From positions 42,700-106,699 of the forward strand of contig CAJURF010000002.1 in assembly GCA_910588825.1 (NCBI GenBank): a stretch of 64,000 bases of DNA, read 5' to 3'. Each line of letters starts with the position of its first letter. Position 1 is the stretch's first letter. The notes beneath the pieces were generated by a model. The model had not been told where the DNA came from. It searched no databases and was given only the letters and a program-made list of their open reading frames with translations. The DNA is from an uncultured Lachnospiraceae bacterium (GTDB lineage: Bacteria > Bacillota > Clostridia > Lachnospirales > Lachnospiraceae). The position numbers and the translations under genes were made by a program. Below are positions 1-7,628 of the stretch, piece by piece.

Positions 1-1
1 T

Positions 2-163
2 CCAGATAAATTTACAGAGGAAGAATATGCCATCGCCTGTGCCAAAGACAATACCGAACTGGTGGAAAAAATCAACGGCGCACTGGAGAGTCTGAGAGAT
101 TCTGGAGAACTGGACGAAATCGTCAGTAAATATATTGCTGCCGATTCTGACAGTGCGGAATAA
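2..163 (+). CDS. Polar amino-acid ABC transporter substrate-binding protein, C-terminal end (partial)
   Basis: The window opens inside this gene; only the last 53 codons are present, ending in TAA. The visible tail contains the stretch NGALESLRDSGELDEIVSKY, a lysine/glutamate-rich helix of the kind that closes periplasmic-binding-protein-type amino-acid receptors (SBP_bac_3). The stop lies 15 nt before a permease gene that is followed by its ATPase, the usual receptor-permease-ATPase order. The signal peptide and ligand pocket lie outside the window, so the ligand cannot be read. Identification rests on the tail plus context. Confidence 0.8.
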   Translation, partial: PDKFTEEEYAIACAKDNTELVEKINGALESLRDSGELDEIVSKYIAADSDSAE

Positions 164-178
164 GGAGCTTGAACTACC

Positions 179-859
179 ATGATGGATGCACTTGCGCAAA
201 ACCTGATTGAGAAGGACCGCTGGAAATATATTGCGGATGGTCTGGGCGTTACGCTTCAGATTACCTTTTTTGCAGTGATTCTGGGGATCCTTCTGGGCTT
301 CCTTGTGGCTGTTGTCAGGTCTACTTATGAAAAAACCGGAAAATTGAAGCTGTTTAACCTGCTGTGCCAGATTTATCTGACTGTCATCCGCGGGACACCA
401 GTACTGGTGCAGCTGCTGATCATGTATTATATTGTGTTCGTATCAATGACCAGCAAAATTATGGTGGCTTCTCTGGCTTTTGGGATTAATTCCGGCGCCT
501 ATGTGGCGGAAATTATCCGCGGGGGAATCTTGTCCATTGACAATGGGCAGTTTGAGGCGGGCAGAAGCCTTGGCTTTAATTATGTACAGACCATGATTTA
601 TATTATTCTGCCCCAGGTATTTAAGAATGTTCTGCCTGCGCTGGCCAATGAGTTTATCGTACTTTTGAAGGAGACTTCTGTGTGCGGTTACATTGCGCTC
701 CAGGATTTGACAAAGGGCGGCGATATTATCAGAAGCCAGACTTACAATGCTTATGTTCCGCTGTTTACTGTGGCCGCCATCTATCTGGTATTGGTTATGA
801 TTTTTACTTATTTAGTGAAATTGCTGGAGAGGAGGCTTCGAAGCAGTGAGCGCAGATAA
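179..859 (+). CDS. Polar amino-acid ABC transporter permease
   Basis: Membrane permease of a HisM/GlnP-type amino-acid importer, 226 aa, the usual family length. It has several hydrophobic segments (about residues 22-46, 64-100, 195-216) and the family EAA loop around residues 125-150 (EAGRSLGFNYVQTMIYIILP), which docks to the ATPase. The early TVIRGTPVLVQLLIMYY segment is also typical. An AAGGAG site lies 11 nt before the ATG. The 3' end overlaps the ATPase gene by 14 nt, indicating translational coupling. Substrate is unknown, probably a polar amino acid or cystine. Confidence 0.92.
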   Translation: MMDALAQNLIEKDRWKYIADGLGVTLQITFFAVILGILLGFLVAVVRSTYEKTGKLKLFNLLCQIYLTVIRGTPVLVQLLIMYYIVFVSMTSKIMVASLAFGINSGAYVAEIIRGGILSIDNGQFEAGRSLGFNYVQTMIYIILPQVFKNVLPALANEFIVLLKETSVCGYIALQDLTKGGDIIRSQTYNAYVPLFTVAAIYLVLVMIFTYLVKLLERRLRSSERR

Positions 860-1586
860 ACCGTTAATTCAGGTGCAGAACCTGACGAAAGCCTTCGGGG
901 ATTTTAAAGCGCTGTCAGATATTTCCACAGATATTTATCCAGGAGAGGTGGTATTTATTGTGGGACCGTCAGGTTCCGGGAAAAGTACATTTTTAAGATG
1001 CCTCAACCGTCTGGAAGAACCCACACAGGGACATATTATTTTTGATGGGACGGATATTCTGGACAAAAGGACGAATATAGACAGGCACCGCCAGAAAATG
1101 GGGATGGTATTCCAGCATTTTAATTTATTTCCTCATCTGACTGTAAAAAGAAATATTACGCTGGCGCCCACAAAGCTGAAGATTATGTCCCATGAGGAAG
1201 CGGACAAGAAGGCAGCAGAACTGTTGGAACGGGTGGGCCTTCCGGATAAAGCCGATGCCTATCCGGGAATGCTGTCCGGCGGGCAGAAACAGCGGATTGC
1301 CATTGCCAGGGCTCTGGCTATGAATCCGGAAGTGATGCTTTTCGACGAGCCCACATCTGCGCTGGACCCTGAGATGGTGGGAGAGGTTCTGGAGATTATG
1401 GGGGAATTGGCAAAAGGCGGCATGACCATGGTTGTAGTCACCCATGAGATGGGGTTTGCCAGGGAAGTGGCCAGCCGTGTGCTTTTCATGACTGACGGGG
1501 AAATCAAAGAGGAGAATAATCCCAAGGATTTCTTTGAGCATCCTGAGAATCCCAGGCTGCGGGATTTTTTGTCAAAGGTGTTGTAG
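846..1586 (+). CDS. Polar amino-acid ABC transporter ATP-binding protein
   Basis: GlnQ/HisP-type ATPase, 246 aa. Walker A is GPSGSGKST (about residues 40-48), the Q-loop region is MVFQHFNLFPHLT, the signature is LSGGQKQR (about 142-149), Walker B is VMLFDEPTSALD, and the switch histidine is in VVVTHEMGFA. All motifs are intact. The start is GTG, preceded by GGAGAGGAGG inside the end of the permease gene. It powers uptake with the upstream permease and receptor. A palindromic element begins about 24 nt after its stop and a terminator follows at 1800. Confidence 0.94.
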   Translation: MSADKPLIQVQNLTKAFGDFKALSDISTDIYPGEVVFIVGPSGSGKSTFLRCLNRLEEPTQGHIIFDGTDILDKRTNIDRHRQKMGMVFQHFNLFPHLTVKRNITLAPTKLKIMSHEEADKKAAELLERVGLPDKADAYPGMLSGGQKQRIAIARALAMNPEVMLFDEPTSALDPEMVGEVLEIMGELAKGGMTMVVVTHEMGFAREVASRVLFMTDGEIKEENNPKDFFEHPENPRLRDFLSKVL

Positions 1587-1609
1587 GTAATTGTAAATTT
1601 TTTTCTTGC

Positions 1610-1698
1610 GAGTCACGAGGCTGGCCATCAAAAAACAAATACGGAGCTCAAAACCGTTTTGAATTCGCTCCTTTATTTGTTCTTTGATGGCCAGCCTC
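1610..1698 (+). repeat. Palindromic intergenic element, copy 1 (conserved core, variable arms)
   Basis: GAGTCACGAG at 1610-1619 leads into an arm (1617-1632, GAGGCTGGCCATCAAA) that is exactly complementary to 1683-1698. The arms enclose a 33-nt core at 1641-1673 (starts ACGGAGCTC, ends CGCTCCTT), itself an imperfect palindrome. The same core occurs on the minus strand at 26791-26823 with different arms. Weak outer inverted repeats (TAATTGTAA near 1588, TTGCAATTA near 1722) may mark the full length. No long T-run follows the hairpin, so it is not a typical terminator. Probably a MITE-like or structured 3'-UTR element. Confidence 0.8.
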
Positions 1699-1799
1699 TG
1701 GCTGTGGAGAGCTTTTGGGATTTGCAATTATCTGTGGGAATAGTGGTGAGGAGCTGTGGGGTTCTGCACGAGCTGTTTTTGGCAGCTGCTAAGTGAGAG

Positions 1800-1845
1800 G
1801 GGATAGACTGAGCTTGGAATGTAGTTCAGCCTATCCTTTTTGGTG
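1800..1845 (+). terminator. Rho-independent terminator after the amino-acid transporter
   Basis: GGATAG-A-CTGA and TCAG-C-CTATCC form a stem with a 14-nt loop, followed directly by TTTTT. It lies beyond the palindromic element and between convergent genes, so it would end transcription coming from the ABC transporter operon. Confidence 0.75.
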
Positions 1846-1879
1846 GAATGAAGATATCCTGGGTAATGTGTACAGGGGA

Positions 1880-2347
1880 TTAGCTTTCGATTTCCCGGAT
1901 TAAGTTTACCATTTCTATGGCGCCCAGTGCGCAGTCATAGCCTTTGTTGCCTGCCTTGGTTCCGGCGCGCTCGATGGCCTGTTCGATATTTTCTGTGGTC
2001 AGCACTCCGAACATGACGGGAACGTCTGTGGACAGGGAGATGGAGGCGATTCCCTTGGAGACTTCGCTGCATACATAATCATAGTGGGTGGTGCTGCCAC
2101 GGATGACTGCCCCCAGGCAGATCACTGCATCGTATTTTTTGCTCTTTGCCATTTTGGAGGCGATCAGCGGGATTTCGAAGGCGCCGGGAACCCATGCTGT
2201 GTGGATGTTTTCTTCTTTTACATCGTGGCGCAGCAGTCCGTCCATGGCTCCGCTTAAAAGTTTGGAAGTGATGAACTCATTGAAACGGGCGGCTACGATT
2301 CCGATCTTAATTTCTTTTGCGATTAATTTTCCTTCAAATGTTTTCAT
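1880..2347 (-). CDS. ribH: 6,7-dimethyl-8-ribityllumazine synthase
   Basis: Condenses 5-amino-6-ribitylamino-uracil with 3,4-dihydroxy-2-butanone 4-phosphate, the penultimate step of riboflavin synthesis. 155 aa, the normal length. Family signatures are visible: VAARFNEFIT near the N terminus, WVPGAFEIPL (about 52-61), GAVIRGSTTHYDYV (about 79-92). An AGGAGG site lies 10 nt before the ATG. It is the last gene of the minus-strand ribD-ribE-ribBA-ribH operon, 35 nt after ribBA, the Bacillus subtilis order. Regulation is through the FMN riboswitch at the head of the operon. Confidence 0.97.
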   Translation of the reverse strand: MKTFEGKLIAKEIKIGIVAARFNEFITSKLLSGAMDGLLRHDVKEENIHTAWVPGAFEIPLIASKMAKSKKYDAVICLGAVIRGSTTHYDYVCSEVSKGIASISLSTDVPVMFGVLTTENIEQAIERAGTKAGNKGYDCALGAIEMVNLIREIES

Positions 2348-2382
2348 TTCTTTATTTCCTCCTAGTACAGGGCTGTATGGGA

Positions 2383-3582
2383 TTACAGATTCAGGATATG
2401 TCCCATGCGTTTTTGCTTTGTTTTCAGGTAAAACAGGTCGTACTCAGTGGCAAGGATCTCGATGGGGACCCGCTCAGTGATTTCCAGGCCGTATTCGGAC
2501 AGCTGGTAGATTTTGTCGGGATTGTTGGTGAGAAGCCGCATGCTGCGTACTCCCAGGTCCCGCAGTATCTGCGCGCCGATGTAATATTCTCTCTGGTCTC
2601 CGGCAAAGCCAAGAGCCAGGTTCGCCTCCAGGGTATCCATGCCCTTTTCCTGCAGTTCGTAGGCCCGCAGTTTGTTGATCAGTCCGATTCCCCGGCCTTC
2701 CTGGCGCATGTAGAGCAGGATTCCCCGGCCTTCTTTTTCAATTTGTGTCATGGCTGAAGCCAGCTGCTGGCCGCAGTCGCAGCGCAGAGAACCGAAGGTA
2801 TCTCCGGTGAGGCATTCTGAGTGGACACGGCATAAGACGTTGCTGCCGTCCCCAATATCTCCTTTTACAAGTGCGATGTGATGTTCGCCGTTCAAGCGGT
2901 TTACATATCCGTAAGCGGCAAAATGGCCGTATTTGGTGGGCATTTTGGTGACAGTCACCCGGTCTACCAGTTTTTCGTGCTGTCTTCTGTAATCCTGCAG
3001 GTCTTTGATGGTGATGATTTTCATATTCCACTTTTGGGCCAGCTCAAGCAGTTCTGAGGTGCGCATCATGGTGCCGTCCTCCCGCATGATTTCGCAGCAC
3101 AGACCGCACTCTTTCAGACCGGCCAGCCGGCATAAATCCACGGTGGCTTCTGTGTGTCCGTTGCGCTCCAGAACTCCGTTTCTTCTGGCCAGCAGCGGGA
3201 ACATATGGCCCGGACGGCGGAAGTCCTCCGGCCTGATTCCTTCTTCCACGCATTTCATGGCTGTGATGGAGCGTTCCTCTGCGGAAATTCCCGTGGAGGT
3301 GTGGATGCTGTCAATGGAAATGGTAAATGCTGTCTCGTGGTTATCTGTATTCTGGGTGACCATCTGGGGCAGCTGCAGTTTGTTGATATATTCCTTTGAC
3401 ATGGGCATACAGATTAAACCCTTGCCGTGGACAGCCATAAAGTTTACGTTGGCTGTGTCAGCGAACTGGGCGGCGCAGATGAAATCTCCTTCGTTTTCCC
3501 GGTCAGGGTCATCGGTTGCCAGGATAATTTTTCCGTTTCGCAGGTCTTCCAGTGCTTCTTCTATTGTGTTGAATTGTGACAC
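2383..3582 (-). CDS. ribBA: Bifunctional 3,4-dihydroxy-2-butanone-4-phosphate synthase / GTP cyclohydrolase II
   Basis: N-terminal RibB domain (about residues 1-200) carries the acidic motif DDPDRENEGDF; the C-terminal RibA domain carries the zinc ligands in CLTGDTFGSLRCDCGQQL and the catalytic RQEGRGIGLINKL loop. It supplies both precursors of the lumazine from ribulose-5-phosphate and GTP. The longer reading from an ATG at 3609 has its AAGGAGG inside the coding frame; the GTG at 3582, 10 nt after that site, is the better start and gives 399 aa beginning (V/M)SQFNTIEEAL. ribE lies 14 nt upstream. Confidence 0.96.
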   Translation of the reverse strand: MSQFNTIEEALEDLRNGKIILATDDPDRENEGDFICAAQFADTANVNFMAVHGKGLICMPMSKEYINKLQLPQMVTQNTDNHETAFTISIDSIHTSTGISAEERSITAMKCVEEGIRPEDFRRPGHMFPLLARRNGVLERNGHTEATVDLCRLAGLKECGLCCEIMREDGTMMRTSELLELAQKWNMKIITIKDLQDYRRQHEKLVDRVTVTKMPTKYGHFAAYGYVNRLNGEHHIALVKGDIGDGSNVLCRVHSECLTGDTFGSLRCDCGQQLASAMTQIEKEGRGILLYMRQEGRGIGLINKLRAYELQEKGMDTLEANLALGFAGDQREYYIGAQILRDLGVRSMRLLTNNPDKIYQLSEYGLEITERVPIEILATEYDLFYLKTKQKRMGHILNL

Positions 3583-3596
3583 GATTGTGAGCCTCC

Positions 3597-4244
3597 TTAA
3601 TATCCGCATTGAGACAAAAATTCTTTTGTCAGTGTGCTTGTTGGTTTTTGTTTATCTGACGGGGTAAATAGTTTCTCTACATATTTCCCGATCATATCGT
3701 TTTCCAGGTTCACGCTGTCCCCTGTCCGGCGTTCGCTTAAAGTGGTGGCGGCAACGGTGTGGGGAATAGCGGAAATGGAGAAATGATCCGTGCCAATCTG
3801 CGCTACCGTCAGGCTGATGCCGTCGATGGCGATGGAACCTTTTTCAATAATATACCGCAGGATGGAGGGGGATGCCTGTATGGTGTACCAGACGGCGGTA
3901 TCATCCCGGGTAATCCGGGTGATGGTGCCCATGCCGTCCACATGCCCGGCGACGATATGGCCGCCGAACCGGCCGCAGGCAGGCATGGCCCGCTCCAGAT
4001 TCACATGGCTGCCGTTTTTTAACTGGGCCAGGGACGACCGGTTCAGTGTCTCATGCATCACATCTGCGGTAAATGTCTGAGAATGGATGGAAGTGGCGGT
4101 GAGGCAGACCCCGTTCACGGCTACGCTGTCGCCGATTTTCAGATCTTCCAGGATGAGATCTGCCCGGATGTGAAGGATGGCGGAGTGCCTTCCTTTCTGA
4201 ATCTTCTCTATGGTGCCCATTTCCTCAACGATGCCTGTAAACAT
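3597..4244 (-). CDS. ribE: Riboflavin synthase alpha subunit
   Basis: Dismutates two lumazines to riboflavin and the pyrimidine precursor. 215 aa with the hallmark N terminus MFTGIVEEMGTI and two internally repeated lumazine-binding halves (about 1-97 and 98-195); each half has a GDSVAVNGVCLT / GSIAIDGISLT-type motif. The gene overlaps the end of ribD by 20 nt; GAGG about 10 nt before the ATG lies within ribD. Named ribE here for the riboflavin synthase (ribC in E. coli naming). Confidence 0.96.
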   Translation of the reverse strand: MFTGIVEEMGTIEKIQKGRHSAILHIRADLILEDLKIGDSVAVNGVCLTATSIHSQTFTADVMHETLNRSSLAQLKNGSHVNLERAMPACGRFGGHIVAGHVDGMGTITRITRDDTAVWYTIQASPSILRYIIEKGSIAIDGISLTVAQIGTDHFSISAIPHTVAATTLSERRTGDSVNLENDMIGKYVEKLFTPSDKQKPTSTLTKEFLSQCGY

Positions 4245-5331
4245 CCCGCTCTACCTCGCTTTCTATCAGAAAATCCTCTCCCAGCTGTGTAATGGTGCTG
4301 TTCTTTAATAGAACGGAATCTGCAGGGGAGGGGAATCCGGTTCCCCCTATGGGTGTTTTCGCCAGCTGCCCGCCGAACAATTTGGGTGCGATATAAGTCT
4401 GCACTTTCTGGATGATTCCGCTTTCTAATGCTGACCAGTTTAGTGTGCCGCCTCCCTCCAGCAAAACACTGTCAATTTTTTCCTGTCCCAGTCTTTCCAT
4501 CAGATTCCACAGGTCCACATGGCCGTTCTTTTGGGGGATTACCATGATATGACAGCCTTTTTGGATATAGTCGATATGTTTTTCCGGGTCTGTGCAGCAG
4601 GTGGCCAGGTATGTGGGAACCTCTTTGGCGGTTTTTACGATCTGGGAGGAGAGGGGGGTGCGCAGTCTGGAGTCGCAGATGACACGCACCGGATTTTTCC
4701 CGCCCTCCATCCTGCAGGTGAGCAGCGGGTCGTCTGCCAGGACGGTTTCGATGCCGGCCATAATGGCGCTGTAGCGGTGGCGCTGTCTCTGTACATGTTC
4801 CCGGGCGGTCTCTCCGGTAATCCATTTGGATGCCCCGGTGTATGCCGCGATTTTCCCATCCATGGTCATAGCGTACTTCATCACCACATAAGGACGTTTT
4901 GTCTGGATATAGTGGAAGAAGACAGGGTTTATCTGGTCACATTCTTCCTGCAGTACATGTTCAGTTACCTGAACCCCGTGTTCCCGCAGAATCTGGATGC
5001 CTTTCCCGCTCACCAGAGGATTGGGGTCGGAAGAACCTACGATTACATGGCCGATTTTGGATTCCAGGATGGCATCCACACAGGGAGGCTGTTTGCCGTA
5101 ATGGCAGCAGGGCTCCAGAGTCACATACATGGACGCCCCTTTTGGTGATTCTGTACAGGAAGCCAGGGCATTGCGCTCTGCGTGGGGCTGGCCATAACGC
5201 TGATGACAGCCTGTTCCGATGACCCGGTCTTCTTTTACAATGACTGCGCCCACCATGGGATTGGGGGATACCCACCCCTCGCCTTTTTTGGCCAGTTGGA
5301 TGGCCATGCGCATATATTCTGTATCCTTCAA
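4225..5331 (-). CDS. ribD: Bifunctional diaminohydroxyphosphoribosylaminopyrimidine deaminase / reductase
   Basis: Deaminates then reduces the pyrimidine intermediate of riboflavin synthesis. The N-terminal deaminase domain (to about residue 145) has the zinc motif HAERNAL and PCCHYGKQPPC; the C-terminal reductase domain has MKYAMTMDGKIA and the LLEGGGTLNWS motif. I place the start at the TTG at 5331, 8 nt after GGAGG (5344-5340), giving 368 aa; a longer reading from a TTG at 5346 would put the ribosome binding site inside the gene. The site directly abuts the T-run of the riboswitch terminator. Confidence 0.95.
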   Translation of the reverse strand: MKDTEYMRMAIQLAKKGEGWVSPNPMVGAVIVKEDRVIGTGCHQRYGQPHAERNALASCTESPKGASMYVTLEPCCHYGKQPPCVDAILESKIGHVIVGSSDPNPLVSGKGIQILREHGVQVTEHVLQEECDQINPVFFHYIQTKRPYVVMKYAMTMDGKIAAYTGASKWITGETAREHVQRQRHRYSAIMAGIETVLADDPLLTCRMEGGKNPVRVICDSRLRTPLSSQIVKTAKEVPTYLATCCTDPEKHIDYIQKGCHIMVIPQKNGHVDLWNLMERLGQEKIDSVLLEGGGTLNWSALESGIIQKVQTYIAPKLFGGQLAKTPIGGTGFPSPADSVLLKNSTITQLGEDFLIESEVERDVYRHR

Positions 5332-5344
5332 TGTATTTTCCTCC

Positions 5345-5377
5345 AAAAAAAACCCTGAACTTTAAAAAAGTCCAGGG
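5345..5377 (-). terminator. Riboswitch-controlled terminator upstream of ribD
   Basis: On the minus strand CCCTGGACTTT and AAAGTTCAGGG form a hairpin (5353-5377) followed by eight T (5352-5345). It lies between the FMN aptamer and ribD, as expected for premature termination when FMN is bound. The ribD GGAGG begins right after the T-run. Confidence 0.85.
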
Positions 5378-5542
5378 CAAAAAAATAAAGTGTGGTTAGA
5401 GCATGCCTAAAAATCCGTTCTAAAGTTTTCAAACATGCTCCAGGAGCTTTCCTGCTCACCCAGCATGTTCAAAGTAATCAAATCTCCGGAATAATAAATT
5501 CCAGAGAAATGGAACATGAGCAGAAGCGCCGCTCCCGAATAA

Positions 5543-5653
5543 TCATCTTCTTCCATCCAGACTGTACTGTCGGCTTCGGAATTGCACCGAATCATGCCTT
5601 GCGGCTCGTGGGCTGTACCACCGATAGGGAATTGCACCCTGCCCTGAAGATAT
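5543..5653 (-). promoter_or_regulatory. FMN riboswitch (RFN element)
   Basis: The minus strand reads through all conserved blocks of the RFN element: TCAGGGCAGGGTGCAATTCC, then CCGGTGGTACAGCCCACGAG with a one-base variant near its start (CTATCGGTGGT), GGTGCAATTCCGAAGCCGAC, and ACAGTACAGTCTGGATGG closing with GAAGAAGATG. The ends pair as P1 (TATCTTC with GAAGA). It precedes the riboflavin biosynthesis operon and a terminator, so FMN should repress ribD-ribE-ribBA-ribH by transcription attenuation. Confidence 0.97.
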
Positions 5654-5673
5654 TTATTCATTTGTGTGAAACT

Positions 5674-5702
5674 ATTATAACTCTGTTGAGTGATATTTTC
5701 AA
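5674..5702 (-). promoter_or_regulatory. SigA-type promoter of the riboflavin operon
   Basis: On the minus strand TTGAAA (5702-5697), a 17-nt spacer and TATAAT (5679-5674). Transcription would begin about 15 nt upstream of the FMN aptamer. Confidence 0.8.
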
Positions 5703-5889
5703 GGGCTTTTTATATTAAATCGCACAGAGTCACAAAAAATGTCAATAGTTTTTCATTTTTGTTACAAATTTATATCACAATGTTTCTGTAAAATCAGATT
5801 ATCAAAATTAATGAATTATTAAAATTCCAGTGGAATGACATAATATTACAAAATACGTTTATGAATTTGTCTTAGAAAGGAACAAGGAT

Positions 5890-7008
5890 ATGGCGACGGT
5901 TTACTTAAATATTGGGACGCCCAAGACAGGTACTACGGCGATTCAGAGTTTTTTGAGAGAGAATGAGGCACTTTTGAACAGACTGGGATATTGTTTTCCG
6001 GAACTTTCACCGGAGGTTGGAATCAGGGGGTATAAAGACAGGAACGGGCATTTCCTCATCTGTAATGCGGGAAGCAGATATCAGTACGATGAGGTGATTG
6101 TGCGTCAAAAGGGATTTCGTGCCATTGAAAGGCTGGCAGGGCAGTATCCTAATATTATATTGTCAGACGAGGAGCTGTGGAAAAGTGCCGGAAAACGGGA
6201 GGGCCTCTGGCAGCAGATAGATGAAGAGTTCAGGAAAATCGGCTGTGAGATGAAAGTCATTGTCTATCTGCGCAGACAGGATTTGTTTATTCAGTCTTTG
6301 TGGAATCAGAATGTAAAGTCCAAATATATGCGCCGTACAGAAACTTTTGAAGAATGTATGGAGGGAAATCTGTTCCGGTATTTTCCTTTAAATTATTACA
6401 GGCATCTGTCCAAAATGACCAAATATCTCAAAAAGGAGAATATCATTGTGCGGCCATATGAGGAAGGGCAGTTTGAGGGAACAGAGCATTCTATCTTTTC
6501 AGATTTTCTTCAGTGCATCGGCCTTAACCTGACAGAAGCCTATACCAGGGAGACGGTGAGGAGCAATCCGGGGCTGAGGGGCAATTTCATAGAGATCAAG
6601 AGAATTATCAATGGGGTTCCCCGATACAGGGAAATCGAGGATTTTATGGAGAAACCCCTTAGGATGGCAAATGAGTATAAGGTGCATAATGATCTCCACG
6701 CAGGACGCAGCATGTTTGCCTCACATGAACAGCAGGTGGAATTCCTGAAAAAGTATGAAAAATCCAACAGAAAGGTGGCGAAGGAATTTCTCGGCAGAGA
6801 AAATGGAAAGCTTTTCTATGACCAGGTGGATGAATTGCCGGCGTGGAAACTGGAGCCGGATGTTATGTACCGGGATTTGATTTTGATGGTCACAGAGATT
6901 TTCTGTCAGCAGGAGCAGAAAATACGGGAATTGAGAAGGGATGTGAACAGAATTGCGGGCAGCCGGGTTTTCCGTATGATGGAAAAGGCTGCAAGACTGA
7001 TAAAATAG
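5890..7008 (+). CDS. Sulfotransferase-like P-loop protein
   Basis: 372 aa. The N terminus VYLNIGTPKTGTTAIQSF (residues 4-21) contains the PAPS-binding 5'-phosphosulfate loop (GTPKTGTT) typical of carbohydrate sulfotransferases, and VIVYLRRQDLFIQSLW (about 123-138) fits the 3'-phosphate-binding segment. The C terminus SRVFRMMEKAARL resembles tails often seen on proteins in polysaccharide loci. AAAGGAA precedes the ATG. It sits alone ahead of the surface-polymer genes, so sulfation of a glycan is a reasonable guess. No sulfate-activation genes are in the window, so the donor is unproven. Confidence 0.65.
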   Translation: MATVYLNIGTPKTGTTAIQSFLRENEALLNRLGYCFPELSPEVGIRGYKDRNGHFLICNAGSRYQYDEVIVRQKGFRAIERLAGQYPNIILSDEELWKSAGKREGLWQQIDEEFRKIGCEMKVIVYLRRQDLFIQSLWNQNVKSKYMRRTETFEECMEGNLFRYFPLNYYRHLSKMTKYLKKENIIVRPYEEGQFEGTEHSIFSDFLQCIGLNLTEAYTRETVRSNPGLRGNFIEIKRIINGVPRYREIEDFMEKPLRMANEYKVHNDLHAGRSMFASHEQQVEFLKKYEKSNRKVAKEFLGRENGKLFYDQVDELPAWKLEPDVMYRDLILMVTEIFCQQEQKIRELRRDVNRIAGSRVFRMMEKAARLIK

Positions 7009-7072
7009 ACATTCTTATGAAAATACATCCGTTTATTCATAAAACTTTCAGCTTTTTTTGCAGGCTTTTTAC

Positions 7073-7100
7073 TTTACAATATCGAAAAAAGGCGTATAAT
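7073..7100 (+). promoter_or_regulatory. Probable SigA-type promoter of the HPt gene
   Basis: TTTACA (7073-7078), 16-nt spacer, TATAAT (7095-7100), about 70 nt before the HPt start codon. Confidence 0.65.
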
Positions 7101-7171
7101 CATAGTGTATCAATAAAATGGGCGGCAGGTATGCTGTTCAGTAAAATTTGATTATCAGAAAGGAAGGGTTT

Positions 7172-7522
7172 ATGGATTTAAAGGACTTTTATAAGAGCGT
7201 TGGCGGGGATTATGATTTGATTATGAGCAGGATGGGCAATAAGGAGGAACGGGTGGTTAAGTTCCTGAATAAATTCAGTGCAGATCCCAGCTTTGAGAAT
7301 CTGAAACAGGCATTGAGTGAGAATAATGCTGAGGATGCTTTCCGGGCAGCGCATACCATTAAAGGTGTGGCTTTGAATCTTGAGCTTCAGAATCTGCAGG
7401 CGGCCAGCGACCAGCTGACAGAGACTCTGCGGGAGGGAAATGTACCGGACAATGCCCAGGAACTGCTGGAACAGGTGGGGAAAGCTTACCAGGAGGCAGT
7501 GGACGGCATTTCACAGCTTTAA
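7172..7522 (+). CDS. HPt (histidine phosphotransfer) domain protein
   Basis: A 116-aa single-domain protein. The segment AFRAAHTIKGVALNL (about 56-70) is the HPt phosphorylation motif with His61 as predicted acceptor, followed by a long helix rich in leucine and glutamine. The ATG at 7172 follows AAAGGAAGG; an in-frame TTG at 7148 lies before that site and is unlikely to be used. No histidine kinase or response regulator lies nearby, so it is an orphan phosphorelay carrier whose partners are elsewhere. It has its own promoter and precedes the polymer operon. Confidence 0.85.
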   Translation: MDLKDFYKSVGGDYDLIMSRMGNKEERVVKFLNKFSADPSFENLKQALSENNAEDAFRAAHTIKGVALNLELQNLQAASDQLTETLREGNVPDNAQELLEQVGKAYQEAVDGISQL

Positions 7523-7628
7523 TTGAAAGGTAAACAGGGGACAGGCATTGGTATAAATATCGGTGTGCTGACAGATAATGTCAGTATAGATTGTTTAACC
7601 GCAGGTCTGATTTGAGAAAGTTACGGGA

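Noticed and set aside
1740..1845. Riboswitch or RNA element between the transporter and ribH
   Set aside because: Only a simple terminator stem can be supported; no conserved aptamer blocks are seen.
4519..5148. Plus-strand ORFs across ribD (209 and 107 aa)
   Set aside because: Antisense shadows of ribD with no ribosome binding site or family motifs.
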